A stretch of 64,000 bases of DNA, taken from positions 248,001-312,000 of the forward strand of contig JANBRJ010000004.1 in the NCBI GenBank assembly GCA_027577595.1, written 5' to 3'. Every line of letters begins with the position of its first letter. Within the stretch, counting starts at the first letter, position 1. Below are positions 1 through 9,847 of the stretch, one piece after another. Both the position numbers and the translations under genes were made by a program. Under the pieces are notes generated by a model. That model saw only the letters and a list, made by a program, of their open reading frames with translations, had not been told where the DNA came from and made no database searches. The DNA is from Coemansia sp. RSA 487 (lineage: Eukaryota > Kickxellomycota > Kickxellomycetes > Kickxellales > Kickxellaceae).

Positions 1-3000
1 CGTGACATAAAAGTCGATCCTGTGTAATGACGGAAGCAGCTTGTAGATAAAATGTTTTACTATTTTCATTGTTGTCAAAGCGTGGATTGTTGGGTGATTT
101 CACGGTTGCAATGGAGGGCCAGAAAACAAGAAATGCCGAACACTATCCGTCAGCGATGTGTTCTTTCTCAACCTGGCTTGCTGGGGCTGAGAAGTTGACA
201 ATGGCTCATCTCTAACCCCTTATCCAAAGACAAGCAAATATGCGATTGCGTGTGCTTGAACCGCACGCCTGAGTCATCTTATTTTTCACTGCAATGTGAG
301 CAAAAGTGCCAGCAACGTTCTCACTCTCTCGCAAATCCGGGGTACTGGCTAGCGCGTTCTGTCAACGGTTCACTCATTGTCAGCATCGAGGTGGACCGCA
401 GCTGATTGATTCGAGCGCCAGGTCGAATATCTTTTCGTTTTCGCGATTGCTGCAATGTGCCGAATATTGCAGCCAGAGCGGCGCGTCCATGGGGCGGCGT
501 TCAGTGATTGATTGCCCAGCGATTTCTTTTGGGGATGTGTGGATTTGAGGCATATCTGCGACAAGGCGCAATTGCAAAGCCGTCGTCAAAGCACCCGGCA
601 ATTGGGGTAAGAGGGCGTGTACGCTCGTAACATGCTACAAAGGGCAGATCAAGCCACCTGACAAGAGCAGAAGCGGGAGAGGTGTGCGGATGGGGAGAGG
701 CAGAAAAGCGGTTCGCGGGTTACATGTGCACGTCCACAAAAATGATTCCACGTAAGGCGGCATGTATCAAGGATTGGGTGTCCTTCCATTGCTCTTCTTT
801 TTTTTGGCTGGTGCTTGTTGGTCGCGTTTCCTTTGTCTAGAGAAACAGAATAAAAGCCCCACGCCACCAGGGGTGTTTGTGTGCCAGGCAGTGCTTGACC
901 GGCTCACCCGCTGTCGCCAATAATACGCGCCATATGCTGGGCGTAAGTGCAGTCCAGCAAAAAACCCTCGTCTATCCATGAAGCCAACGTCAGCGTGCAG
1001 AACGCGCAATTTGCATTTACCACCGCCTCTCACCGCATATCGTCCTTCTCTTCGATTTGCACACATATATTGCTGGTGACATGCTGGCAGAGGCCAGGAC
1101 AAGCCCTCCTCTGCCAGCTGTTCCAATCCTATTCATCGGCCTCGCTCTGCCCAACCAGCATCTGCATGTCGGAGGATAGGGAAAATAGTAGTGAATTCCT
1201 CTCCGCAACGCGTGCAAGCCGCGCTCATTGTGGTGGCGGCACGAATGAGCGATGAGGGCCAAGTCTGCCCAGTGCTTGCTTGCTCGTCCAAGCGACCAAG
1301 AAGAGAGCCAGAGGCGGAAAATGGGAGAGAGAGCGATGCAGGGCAGGACAAGGCAAGAAGGATGAGGATGCGCGCGTAAATCGCCAAACATTCTTCGGAG
1401 GCCAACGCACTCCAGCTGCAGTAAGGCAAACCCGACGAAGGCTGGTAGGAGGGGCGTTGCATGGGGTTTTGCACGGGGAGGGGGTGTCTGCTGGGCGCCT
1501 TTTGCCTGCACTCAAGTTGGGTTTCTTTTTTGCGACTGAGAGGCAAACTGCACACTGCGAATGTGTGTCAAAAGCAGCGGCGGCAGCAAGCGCAAAGGTT
1601 GGCCGTCTCTTTTGTTATTGCATGGACTTGGGGGAACATCAAATATTGCGCCTGCTTGGAACATCCGTGGCAGAAGAGTATGGCCATACAGAGCAGAGGA
1701 CCTTGACGCTGAGGAAAATTTTCTCCTCTTGCGCATGCTCACCAGTGCTCTGGACGCAGCCATCGCAGCCATTTAAAACTCATCGGAGATCCACCGCCTT
1801 CGCGAGAAACGATGGTTTTCCTCTACGCTTCCCCCTCACAGCACAAGTTTTGCAACCTCGAGTTTTTGCTCCTCTTTACACGTTTCTACTTCATAGCTCA
1901 TCCTATTCTTTGCGTCGTCTCAAGAGAGAGTGCGTATATCCGATCTCTCTGCCTCTGATTTGTATCCACATCCGCTTGACGGCTTGCTTCTTTGCGAAAC
2001 ATCCGGCTTCTGCTTTCGACATCGCTGCTCAAAAAGAACCACTCTCGAAAAGTCCTGCTTTCTCCACTCTATCCGTTTCTACCGTCATTGGCCGCAGCAA
2101 AAAAGCATCCGTTGACATTTTGTACACATACATTTATTTAGACCACCGACACCCAAATATCCGACTGGGTCCTGTGCAAAGGTAAAAGCCATACAACTTT
2201 AGAGATCCAAAGCCAGATTCGACAACAAAAAGACCCGATAAAGGAATGAAAGAATCTGCAACAAGCTCTTTTTCTTTGCTGCTGAAAGAGCAGCTGATGT
2301 ATGATCGCTTCTTAATCATTAGAGGAAACCAACGCACGACGGGCATATCCTTTCTGGTTATCGGACCCTTGCGTGTAGATGGATATCCCGCCATTGAGAA
2401 CTGAATTGCACACCAGCGCTGCTTAAAGGGCAAAATACGAGATGTTTCCTTTTGTTTAGACAAGTGTGCACGCGTCCGGTAATACGCGTGGAGTACAAAA
2501 CACGCTTTGCATTACAAACGCAGTGTCTCCTACTTGGTACTTTCTAAAAAAAGCTACCACCAGCGCCCTATCTTAAAATAGCATGTGCATATCCATTTCC
2601 AAATTATACCCTCTTTGACTGCAAAAGCGTGTGTGTTTGTTAATGGTCGCTTTCCTTTCTGGCGCGCTTGCTTTGGGCTATTTTCTCCTCCTTGTTGTCT
2701 TTACAGCTTCCCGACCCTACCCACTTGCTAATTCTGAAAGTGAGCACAGCCGACCACAAAACCAACGGCAACTCTTTGGAATGCAGTCTTTGTGTTTGCT
2801 AATTTCCATATTGCTCTTTTGCTCGCTATACTTCTTTTTAACAAAGTGTAGACTCAGTACTTACATTCCACCCAGAACAGCCGCCTTTCTCCAAAGAGCA
2901 CTCTTTACATTTGTCGATTGCCACATCCCTTGCACGGACCCTGCTTCTACGTACATATCACCAACTGTATATAAAAAAACCGGCCGCCAAGCACTTCTTG

Positions 3001-3499
3001 GATTCTCGTTGTTTCTTTTTTATGGTCTTGGCATATTCCAATTTCTATTTCTACTATAGTCAATCCCTCGCTTCTATTTCTTGGCAGTATTTCCATATAC
3101 TTGCTCAGTGCATTGCTTCCTGACACCAAAGCTATTCATTTCTATTCTCAGCACCGGTCATCCTACCGCTTCCTGGCTGACCGTCTTGGATTTCCACGAA
3201 ATCCATCTTCAAAAGCCCAAGTTATCCGCTTAAAGTACTTGGCATAACTCGCTTTCAACCGGCAAACGACCACGCCTTTTCCTCTCTTTCCAATCTAGAT
3301 CGATGGAACAAGTTAGTGCAAAACAGGCCCCTTCTTGGACATCCCATCAAGGTAAGATTGCGTCATATCAACAATGAGCTTTCCTCCAATGTATAAATTT
3401 TGTTTGGTCTGATGGGTTTGGCAAACTCATCGATGCTCGGCAAACACTACTGCATTTTGCATGTCTACTGCTATCTCTAGTGTTCCAAATATGGTGTGG

Positions 3500-3545
3500 T
3501 TTTAATCGCCATTGCACGCGAAACCGCGTGCAATGGCGATTAAAA
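3500..3545. repeat. perfect 21-bp inverted repeat (hairpin)
   Basis: The arm at 3500-3520 and the arm at 3525-3545 are exact reverse complements, separated by a four-base loop (AAAC). The arm begins TTTTAATCGCC and ends GCACGCG. It lies about 570 bases before the HSF gene start, so in RNA it would form a very stable hairpin if the transcript begins upstream of it. No coding frame explains it. It could be a cis-regulatory RNA structure, a paired transcription-factor site or the remnant of a foldback element. Confidence 0.9.
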
Positions 3546-3889
3546 ACATTGAATCCCTCAGGTCCCTCCTTCATCGTTATCACTTGTAGTTGACAGCCAT
3601 TGTCCAGTGACCCACCACACCATGTGCGCAAAATTGGCCTATGGACCGTTTACCATTTTTTTGATACTATTCTCCCTGCTGCGAGTTCCTCCCTTAGCTG
3701 TGCAGTTACTGCATGCGTGTTCCTATCGTCAAATTACTCCTTTTGGCCGTGCTTTGTAGCCCGGGATCGTGCACTCGATATAACATCCCTTTTTGTTACT
3801 GCACGGGCTCAGCAAAAGAACCGCACAATATTACTCCCTTCCCCCTTTACACCAAAAAGGCGAGCAAAAAGGTCTTTCTGGTGCTTACT

Positions 3890-3977
3890 CTTTGCAAAGC
3901 AGAACGCGTGCTATATTTACACAAAGCACCCTATGAGCTTTGCTTTGTGTAAATATAACACGCTCGTTTTTGCAAAG
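3890..3977. repeat. long imperfect inverted repeat before the HSF gene
   Basis: The left arm (3890-3928) and right arm (3941-3977) pair over nearly 40 bases around a 12-base loop. The inner 17 pairs (TATATTTACACAAAGCA and its complement) are perfect. The outer part pairs CTTTGCAAA and GCGTG blocks with a mismatch and a short gap. It is the second foldback within 0.5 kb in the same leader, with a sequence unrelated to the first. Confidence 0.85.
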
Positions 3978-4112
3978 ACGCCTTTGCGCACGCGCCTTCT
4001 TTTTGTTGCCTTTTCACCATTGCCTCATGCATCCACTTGGTTACGATAACGACATTGCAATACTAACAACATTACTTTTTCTCCTTTCTGTACGCTCTTT
4101 GCTACAAACAAA

Positions 4113-6342
4113 ATGTCTGTTCCTTATCTTTTGGTAGAGACAGTTACATTCGAGAAACCCGCGACCGAGACTCCTTACCCTTCTACTGCCGATCACATTT
4201 CATTCAGCTGCACATCATCAACGATGCAGGGCTCTGAATCGCCATTGTCTATGACATATAAGGAGCTCGTTGCAGCTGACAACAAGAACGAAGTTTCCTC
4301 TTGGGCGTCTGATGCTCTGGCAATCACGACCACAGGTGCAGCTGAGGAGACACTGTCAGTACACATTAAAAGCGATGCTGATGCTAAGCATGACGCAAGC
4401 AGCGTCCTGTTTTTGTCTTCATACCCGACACCAGAGAACCAGATGTCGATAAAAACATCCGAGTTTGCCGCACCTGCAGCCAAATTCGATTACAACGGCC
4501 CTGACATGCTATATGGTTCCGCTGGTCCAGATTCATCAACCGTTGGAGCCACAGGTGTCTCAACGCTGGGAATGGCTACGTCTACCAACGCCATGACTGC
4601 GTATTCTGAGCAAGGGCCTAATGTGAATACTCCGCTCATGCTGCACACACACCTTGAAACTCCGCCGCTTTCGCTCGGCGCCATGATAAACAACCATGAC
4701 ATTTCGCCAGTTGCTAGTATGGCCACAACGACTGCCATGGCGACCCAGACAATCAATGGTGCCTCCATTATGCATTCGGGCATTTCTAGGGCCCTGCCCC
4801 TATCCGAGTCTGAGGCCGGATCTGGCATGGATAGCCTTGTTGCTGGCATCTCGATGGACTCCAAAGCACATGTGCTGCACATGCAATCTTATGGCGCCAG
4901 TCCTAGCGGCCCAGGCGCAGAGAGCGCAGGTAATAACAATTCCGGATTCAGTAGCGCTGACCACAGCATTGGCCGCCCTGGGTTAGCGACCCACAGGTCA
5001 TTCATGACTGCGGGTAATAGACCCGAAAGTGCCTTGTTCCCATCTCTTCTCCACAGGTATGATGCCAACTATTACTATGCTATGCTATACTATGCTTTCT
5101 TTATTTGCCGTTGCTTTTTCTTGCTTGGCTGCTCTTTTCGCATCGATATTTGTGATGCTCTCTGGCGGAGAGCTTCACTATTCGTATCGCCTGCTTGCTT
5201 GCTTAAATGTAGCGAATATACTGTCTATGGCTCTGCCGTTGTCCAGAATTGATATACTAATTTCCATCCTTCTATCCCTACTTTCTTTCATGTTTTGCGT
5301 TTATAGGGTATGCGAAGATCCTCAGCTTAACAGCATCGCCTTTTGGGACGAGAAAGGCAATGTCTGCATCCCGGTCATGGAAACTCTGCGCAAGACGCTC
5401 AACTCGATGGGCATGACTGCCCACCACACCGACTCGTTACAAAAGAATTTTAACGACTATCAGTTCAAGCGGATGACTGATCAGCGCCGCACTCGCCACA
5501 CCAACCAGCATGGCGTCGTCAAGTTCCAGAACCCCAACTTCATGCCTGGCCGCGAGGATCTGCTAGTCAACGTCATCCGCAAGTCGGCGCTCAAGAAGCA
5601 GCAGAACGTGAGCAGCCGCGACCGTGCCAACAGCGCCTCATTTAACCGCAAAAAGAACAGATCATCCTCGATGCGGCAAGGCAACGGACGTGTTGTCCGC
5701 CAGACGACAGGCGAGCGCATGAACCCGTACATGCGCTATGGACAAGTCGAACAGAACACTATGCACGGCCTCCCTATCTCGATGTCGCCAAGCAATTCGT
5801 TCCAGTCCCACCACGGGTCCCAGCCAAGCACGTTTTCGCATATGTACAACCCTGGCGATCAGTCTGGAATGATCATGCCCCTTGATGTCCAGAACCTTGG
5901 GTTCGGCATTCAGCAGCCGGTGGGTATGGGCGAGCAAGTACACTCGTCGCTACTGCAGACCACAAGCAACTCTCAGTACCAGCACTCGCCGTTCTATGTC
6001 GATCAAAATCAATCGAGCTTGGTCATGCAAAACTTTATGCCCCCGTCGCAGACCTCCTTGCCATCCAGCTATGCACAGAACACTGAACCAGGTGTAGCAC
6101 GTGCGCAGGGTTACCAGCACAGCGATTTCGCTCTTCCTCCGCAGTACCAGCAGGCATCGGAGTTTGGGAATGGCCACCAGCAGAACTACTCTCCCATGTC
6201 CCTGCCACAGCAGCAGAGCTACCCCGATATCCACCAGACTGGATATTACCCGCAGCAGCAGATCCCGACTCCTGGGTATACCGGCGCTGGGTCGGAGACT
6301 ACTCCTCCTGACACTATGAACAACGGTGGTTACAATGCATAG
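4113..6342 (+). CDS. HSF-type DNA-binding transcription factor
   Basis: This is a predicted nuclear transcription factor of about 659 residues, encoded by two exons: 4113-5056 and 5307-6342. The 250-base intron (phase 2) has donor GTATGA and acceptor TTATAG. Splicing joins FPSLLHR to VCEDPQLNS and so completes a heat-shock-factor fold, roughly residues 309-407. The domain continues through FWDEKGNVCIPV and ends with PNFMPGREDLLVNVIRKSA, which matches the PxFxRGREDLLxxIxRK end of HSF domains. The recognition-helix segment reads SLQKNFNDYQFKR instead of the usual SFVRQLNxYGFxK, so target choice may differ. Before the domain lie 300 Ser/Thr/Ala-rich residues, and after it a Gln/Pro/Tyr-rich tail of about 250 residues that could be an activation region. 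The start has a good context (ACAAACAAAATG). Which subfamily (Hsf1, Skn7, Sfl1 or another) I cannot tell. Confidence 0.85.
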
Positions 6343-6673
6343 GCATTTTGCCATCTTAATTCTTGCTCGAATGGCATTGGTGCTCAGCTTAAGCCTGTAC
6401 AGTTGTATACTGAGTACTATTGCCACCCGTTTACATTGGGCTTGTTCCTCCCGCTCTGCGTATCCTTGACATCTCTTGTGAATATAATTGACTTTTCTTG
6501 TTTACATATATCATATTTTTATACTTTTTCTTTTCTCTTCTCCCCTGTCTATTGCATTTATTTATTATATTCAGCTTTTTGTATATCTGTAGTTTGATAA
6601 CTGCTGTTTGAATGTAATAGACGTGCTTTTCTTTTACAAAGAGCACATCATTTGTAAAAAAAAAAAGCAGCAT
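6343..6673. other. convergent 3' spacer between HSF and lipase genes
   Basis: This is AT-rich DNA between two converging stop codons, with no gene. A 9-bp perfect inverted repeat (6632-6640 and 6651-6659, arm TTTTACAAA, 10-base loop) is followed by an A-tract. It could help 3'-end formation on either strand, but that is a guess. Confidence 0.5.
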
Positions 6674-7573
6674 CTAAAGATTGGGATACGTGCTGTGGTC
6701 AGCAATATTAAGAGCAGTCTGCGGTAGACCTTCAGAGCATTTACTATAGTCCTCGTTTGTGCATGTAACCGTATCATTTGTAGGAGTATACCAAACTTCA
6801 GTACCGAACTGTACGAGAGTAGGGTCGTCGCCAGGGAGATGGGGCGCAATATCGCCTTTGTTAACAACGCGGGTAATCGGTATACCTGACCCGTTCATGA
6901 AATCTGCAAAGCTTTTATTTCCACATTTTGCCTGACCGTATGTGTACATCTGAAGACGTTGTCGGAGTTCTGGATGCTGAAGCGCAAAATCGGCAACAAA
7001 CATTGCTGCCCTAGACGCACCAAGCGAGTGACCTGTCGCAACAATACTATAGCCCGGGAACCTCGTTGCAAGATCAAGTACATTTTGAATCACCAGCGGC
7101 CTGGCCACAAGATAACCACTAAGGAATCCAGAAATCACACTAGATCCAGCAATCTGGCTGGGCCAAGGATAATGCGTTAGTGTAAGATCTTGAAGCCAGT
7201 CTCCCGGCTCGTTTGTCCCGCGGAAGGCAACAACAATTATTCTTTTATTGGGGTTGTGTGCAACGTATCCATTGCTAGTGACCACACCAATATCCCACGT
7301 GTAGTCTATAACCGTCCCGCTAGTGCCTGGATCCTGGCATTCAGGAGTGCACGTCCACTCGTCCATATCATTGTATGCTGCACCAGCATATGCAGCATAC
7401 AGGTTAAGCGTTGTCTGGATAGGGGCAGATAGACTGGCTCGCTTTGAGATACCTGAACGGCCATGCAGAGCGCTCCTAGATCCACTACGATCTGTGATAC
7501 CCGAACATGAAACGCACAATGCAAGAAGAGCGTATACAAGCGCCCCCAGAGTTACTTGGTCAACACAACGCAT
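6674..7573 (-). CDS. secreted fungal class 3 lipase (paralog 1)
   Basis: A predicted triacylglycerol lipase of the Rhizomucor/Thermomyces alpha/beta-hydrolase family, 299 residues from the ATG at 7573. Upstream in-frame codons lack homology, and this Met is followed at once by a hydrophobic signal peptide (LGALVYALLALCVSC). A KR at residues 44-45 may be a Kex2-type propeptide cut, as in fungal prolipases. The catalytic triad is visible: Ser183 in GHSLG, Asp241 in NKGDIAP and His293 in ADHSTYP. The oxyanion loop is FRGT at 118-120. Cysteine pairs around residues 75-79 and 271-279 suit a secreted enzyme. A paralog lies 11 kb away at 18308. Both fit extracellular lipid or ester breakdown; the substrate is not known. 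Confidence 0.9.
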   Translation of the reverse strand: MRCVDQVTLGALVYALLALCVSCSGITDRSGSRSALHGRSGISKRASLSAPIQTTLNLYAAYAGAAYNDMDEWTCTPECQDPGTSGTVIDYTWDIGVVTSNGYVAHNPNKRIIVVAFRGTNEPGDWLQDLTLTHYPWPSQIAGSSVISGFLSGYLVARPLVIQNVLDLATRFPGYSIVATGHSLGASRAAMFVADFALQHPELRQRLQMYTYGQAKCGNKSFADFMNGSGIPITRVVNKGDIAPHLPGDDPTLVQFGTEVWYTPTNDTVTCTNEDYSKCSEGLPQTALNIADHSTYPNL

Positions 7574-8635
7574 TGAGGAAATGCAAAGGAATAGGTGATT
7601 AAATAGGGAAATGCAGATAGATATAACAAGAGAAGAATAAACTAACCTAGACAAACGACCGAGCAGAAGGTATCTTTGCCAGTATAGTAAAAACAGTAAT
7701 ACGCCAAGCACTCCAGCTGTCCGGGATGTCGAATGTTTGAAGGAAAAAACAAGAAAGCCACTACTGTTCCTGGACGATTTCCTCGTTGCCTCGGGTGTTT
7801 CTCAGTTTTATAAAAAAATGTGCAAGAGCTATCCCGGCTTGAAAACGCGTGTGTGCGGGGATGGTATCTTATGCTTGAAGAAGAATGGATTCTCAGAACG
7901 CCACAGGCAATACGAGGTATAGTTCTCAAGGCAAAGAGAATGGTGCAGGTTCATAAGCCGCAGACTTTTCTGGGAGATACCACTTGTTCTGTTGTTTTGC
8001 GCTGAGACCAAAACATCTGAGTAGGGTGTAATAGTATTGTCGTATAACAGCAAACGAGCTATGTTATTTGCAAAATGAGCTGGTGTAGTGGGGTGACATC
8101 GGCATTTTTCATTTTTCAATGAGATTTGCCGTTCCAGGTGACTGATAAGCTGTTTCAGTATCGGCAAAGAAATTTAGCTGAATGAGTTAAAATGTCATGA
8201 GCTTGGCTATTTGTGTATTGAGACATCTCTGGTAGAGACATCAAGGAAAGCAGTGGAGAGCAGCGTGTGCTTGCAAGCTGTTAGTTGGAAACAAGAAACT
8301 CTGGTCGGCCCATTTACAAGGCCCAAAATAGAACCTTGTCAGGATAATAGCCAAATATAATGGAAGTAACGCCACGTAAATAAAAAACACATTATCAGAC
8401 AAGGGAACCAGACCTGTGTCGCCTCTTTCTCATGAGTACTACACTAGACTTTGACAAAGGAACTGAATTCCAAGCACACTTTGGCCACTTTAAAAAACAG
8501 CGCCTCTTTTTGCTTTAGACGTCTAGAAGATCCATTAACCAAGCTGCTGTATCGATTTATTATGCTAAAAATGTTGGCTGATATATTTTCTTTCCAAAAA
8601 CTAAATGTATAATATTCAAGCAGGAGTGCGAAATA
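7574..8635. other. intergenic, upstream of lipase 1 and left flank of the Tc1 relic
   Basis: About 1 kb without a supportable gene. It should contain the promoter of the lipase read leftward. The last few hundred bases are AT-rich and lead into the TA target site of the transposon relic. No repeats or RNA genes were recognised. Confidence 0.5.
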
Positions 8636-9462
8636 CAGTGGTGAGCCGATATTTTTTTACTATGCGACCTTGATTAATATTTTTGAGGGATTATTCCAAA
8701 ACAACATTTATAGTTTTCTTCCCTTATCGTTTGTCTAGATTCTTGTAAACTATATACATCGTGGCTTTTCCATTATCTATTAGAAAACAAGTTATTGAGA
8801 AGAGGGATCAAGGCTTTCAGCTTCAAACAATAGTTGAGAATTTAGGCTTGTCTAAGCAAACTGCACGAGCCTTGAGCAAGCATTTTGATGAATATGATAC
8901 AATAGAGCCTAAGCCAAAGATCAACAAGAACTCCAGGATTAATGAATATACAAGACGGTACATTGTAAATACAGCGATGAAGGAACCAAGTATAGCAAAC
9001 AAACAGACTGTAATATATTTGTATCTCGCGATATTTCTCACCAGTATATTGAAACGATTTTGAAAGATGAAGGCACCATTTCTAGAGTGGCAAGGAAGAA
9101 GCATATAAGCCTCAGCTAGTGCCTTCTATGAAAGACAACCTCAAATCGTTTGTAGAAGACAATGCTCATATACACATCAAGCGCTTCCTATGAATATCAT
9201 CAGTCGCAACATATTAAAAATCAACATGGCCAGCGAATTCTCCCAACCTCGATCCGATTGGGAATTTGTAGGGAATTTTGAAGCGCATACTTTCCAAACA
9301 ATTAACAATATACTTGATACGTAATGGCAAGAAAACACTTCGTAAACTCTGAAATAACATCGATATAAAGTATATCAACAAGCTAATCGAAAGCATGCCT
9401 AGGCGTATGAAGATGGCCATTGAAAAGAAAGGCCGGAAAGAAAAAACATTGGCTCACCACTG
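8636..9462 (+). mobile_element. decayed Tc1/mariner-family DNA transposon
   Basis: The ends match each other as terminal inverted repeats: CAGTGGTGAGCC at 8636 and its complement ending at 9462, with TA on both outer sides (8634-8635 and 9463-9464), the family's target duplication. Inside are pieces of a transposase. The N-terminal helix-turn-helix region (QVIEKRDQGFQLQTIVENLGLSK) is read from about 8761. A second helix region, IETILKDEGTISRVARKKH, is in another frame near 9049. A late DDE piece, WPANSPNLDPIGNL, is near 9227, with Gly where the family has the catalytic Glu of NPIENLW. The C-terminal LIESMPRRMKMAIEKKG is near 9388. At 827 bp against a usual 1.2-1.3 kb, with stops and frame changes, it is internally deleted and cannot encode an active enzyme. 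Confidence 0.9.
8761..9440 (+). pseudogene. Tc1-like transposase remnant
   Basis: This is the coding relic inside the 8636-9462 element. It keeps the Psq/HTH-like N-terminus, the second DNA-binding helix, the WPxNSPxLDPI block and the terminal LIESMPRR block. The central part that should hold the first two catalytic aspartates is missing. The first open piece begins with GTG, so even the original start is uncertain. At least two frame changes and an in-frame stop inside the WPANSP block show that it is dead. Confidence 0.88.
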
Positions 9463-9847
9463 TAATATCGCTCATATGGAAAGCCCACTTGTTTTCTATC
9501 CAGCACACCATCCACCATCAAATACTAGCTCAATAGCTGTGTTCTATAGATGCTGCCAGATCGTTTACTCTAGGCTTTCTATCGTCTTTTCTTAATCTAT
9601 GGCTTTACGCAATAGCGTTTGTGTTGTTTCCCATCGTCTGCAGCTATACTGCCTGGTGTCTTTTCGCTGAACCGCGATCAAAAACAACACTTGTGATGCT
9701 TACACGCCAATCAACTGCTTTGGTCACTGTATTGCAGGTTCAAACACTTCATATATTATACGTAGAAAAAACATTTGCTCGCTGCACTAAAAGAGAAAAA
9801 CATTGGCTCACCACTATAGCAATGAAATGTTGGGGATTGGGCTGAAT
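9463..9847. other. spacer holding a lone Tc1-type terminal repeat
   Basis: There is no gene here. At 9796-9815 the sequence AAAAACATTGGCTCACCACT repeats the right end of the transposon at 9445-9461, including flanking AGA/AAAG bases, and is followed by a TA. No matching left end or transposase was found next to it, so it is a solo end from a second copy or a local duplication. Confidence 0.7.

Larger units (their letters stand above)
1..4112. other. gene-free leader upstream of the HSF gene
   Basis: No reading frame in this 4.1 kb resembles a known protein. The longest open stretch, about 300 codons near 1280-2185, has no recognisable domain and looks like chance. From about 1.8 kb the plus strand becomes rich in pyrimidine tracts (CTTT, TTTCTC), as expected of a fungal promoter and long 5' leader for the gene that starts at 4113. 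Two strong foldbacks lie at 3500-3545 and 3890-3977 and are listed separately. The left end may include regulatory DNA of a gene outside the window. Confidence 0.6.

Noticed and set aside
1280-2185. 300-codon open frame on the plus strand
   Set aside because: No domain, mixed composition, and it passes into pyrimidine-rich leader DNA. It looks like a chance frame.
5057-5252. Hydrophobic tail that the first HSF exon would encode if unspliced
   Set aside because: It lies in the 5057-5306 intron. Splicing restores the HSF fold, whereas read-through gives an unrelated cysteine-rich tail.
7574-7711. 46-residue hydrophobic N-terminal extension of lipase 1
   Set aside because: The ATG at 7573 is followed directly by a normal signal peptide, so a second long hydrophobic stretch before it is better read as leader DNA.
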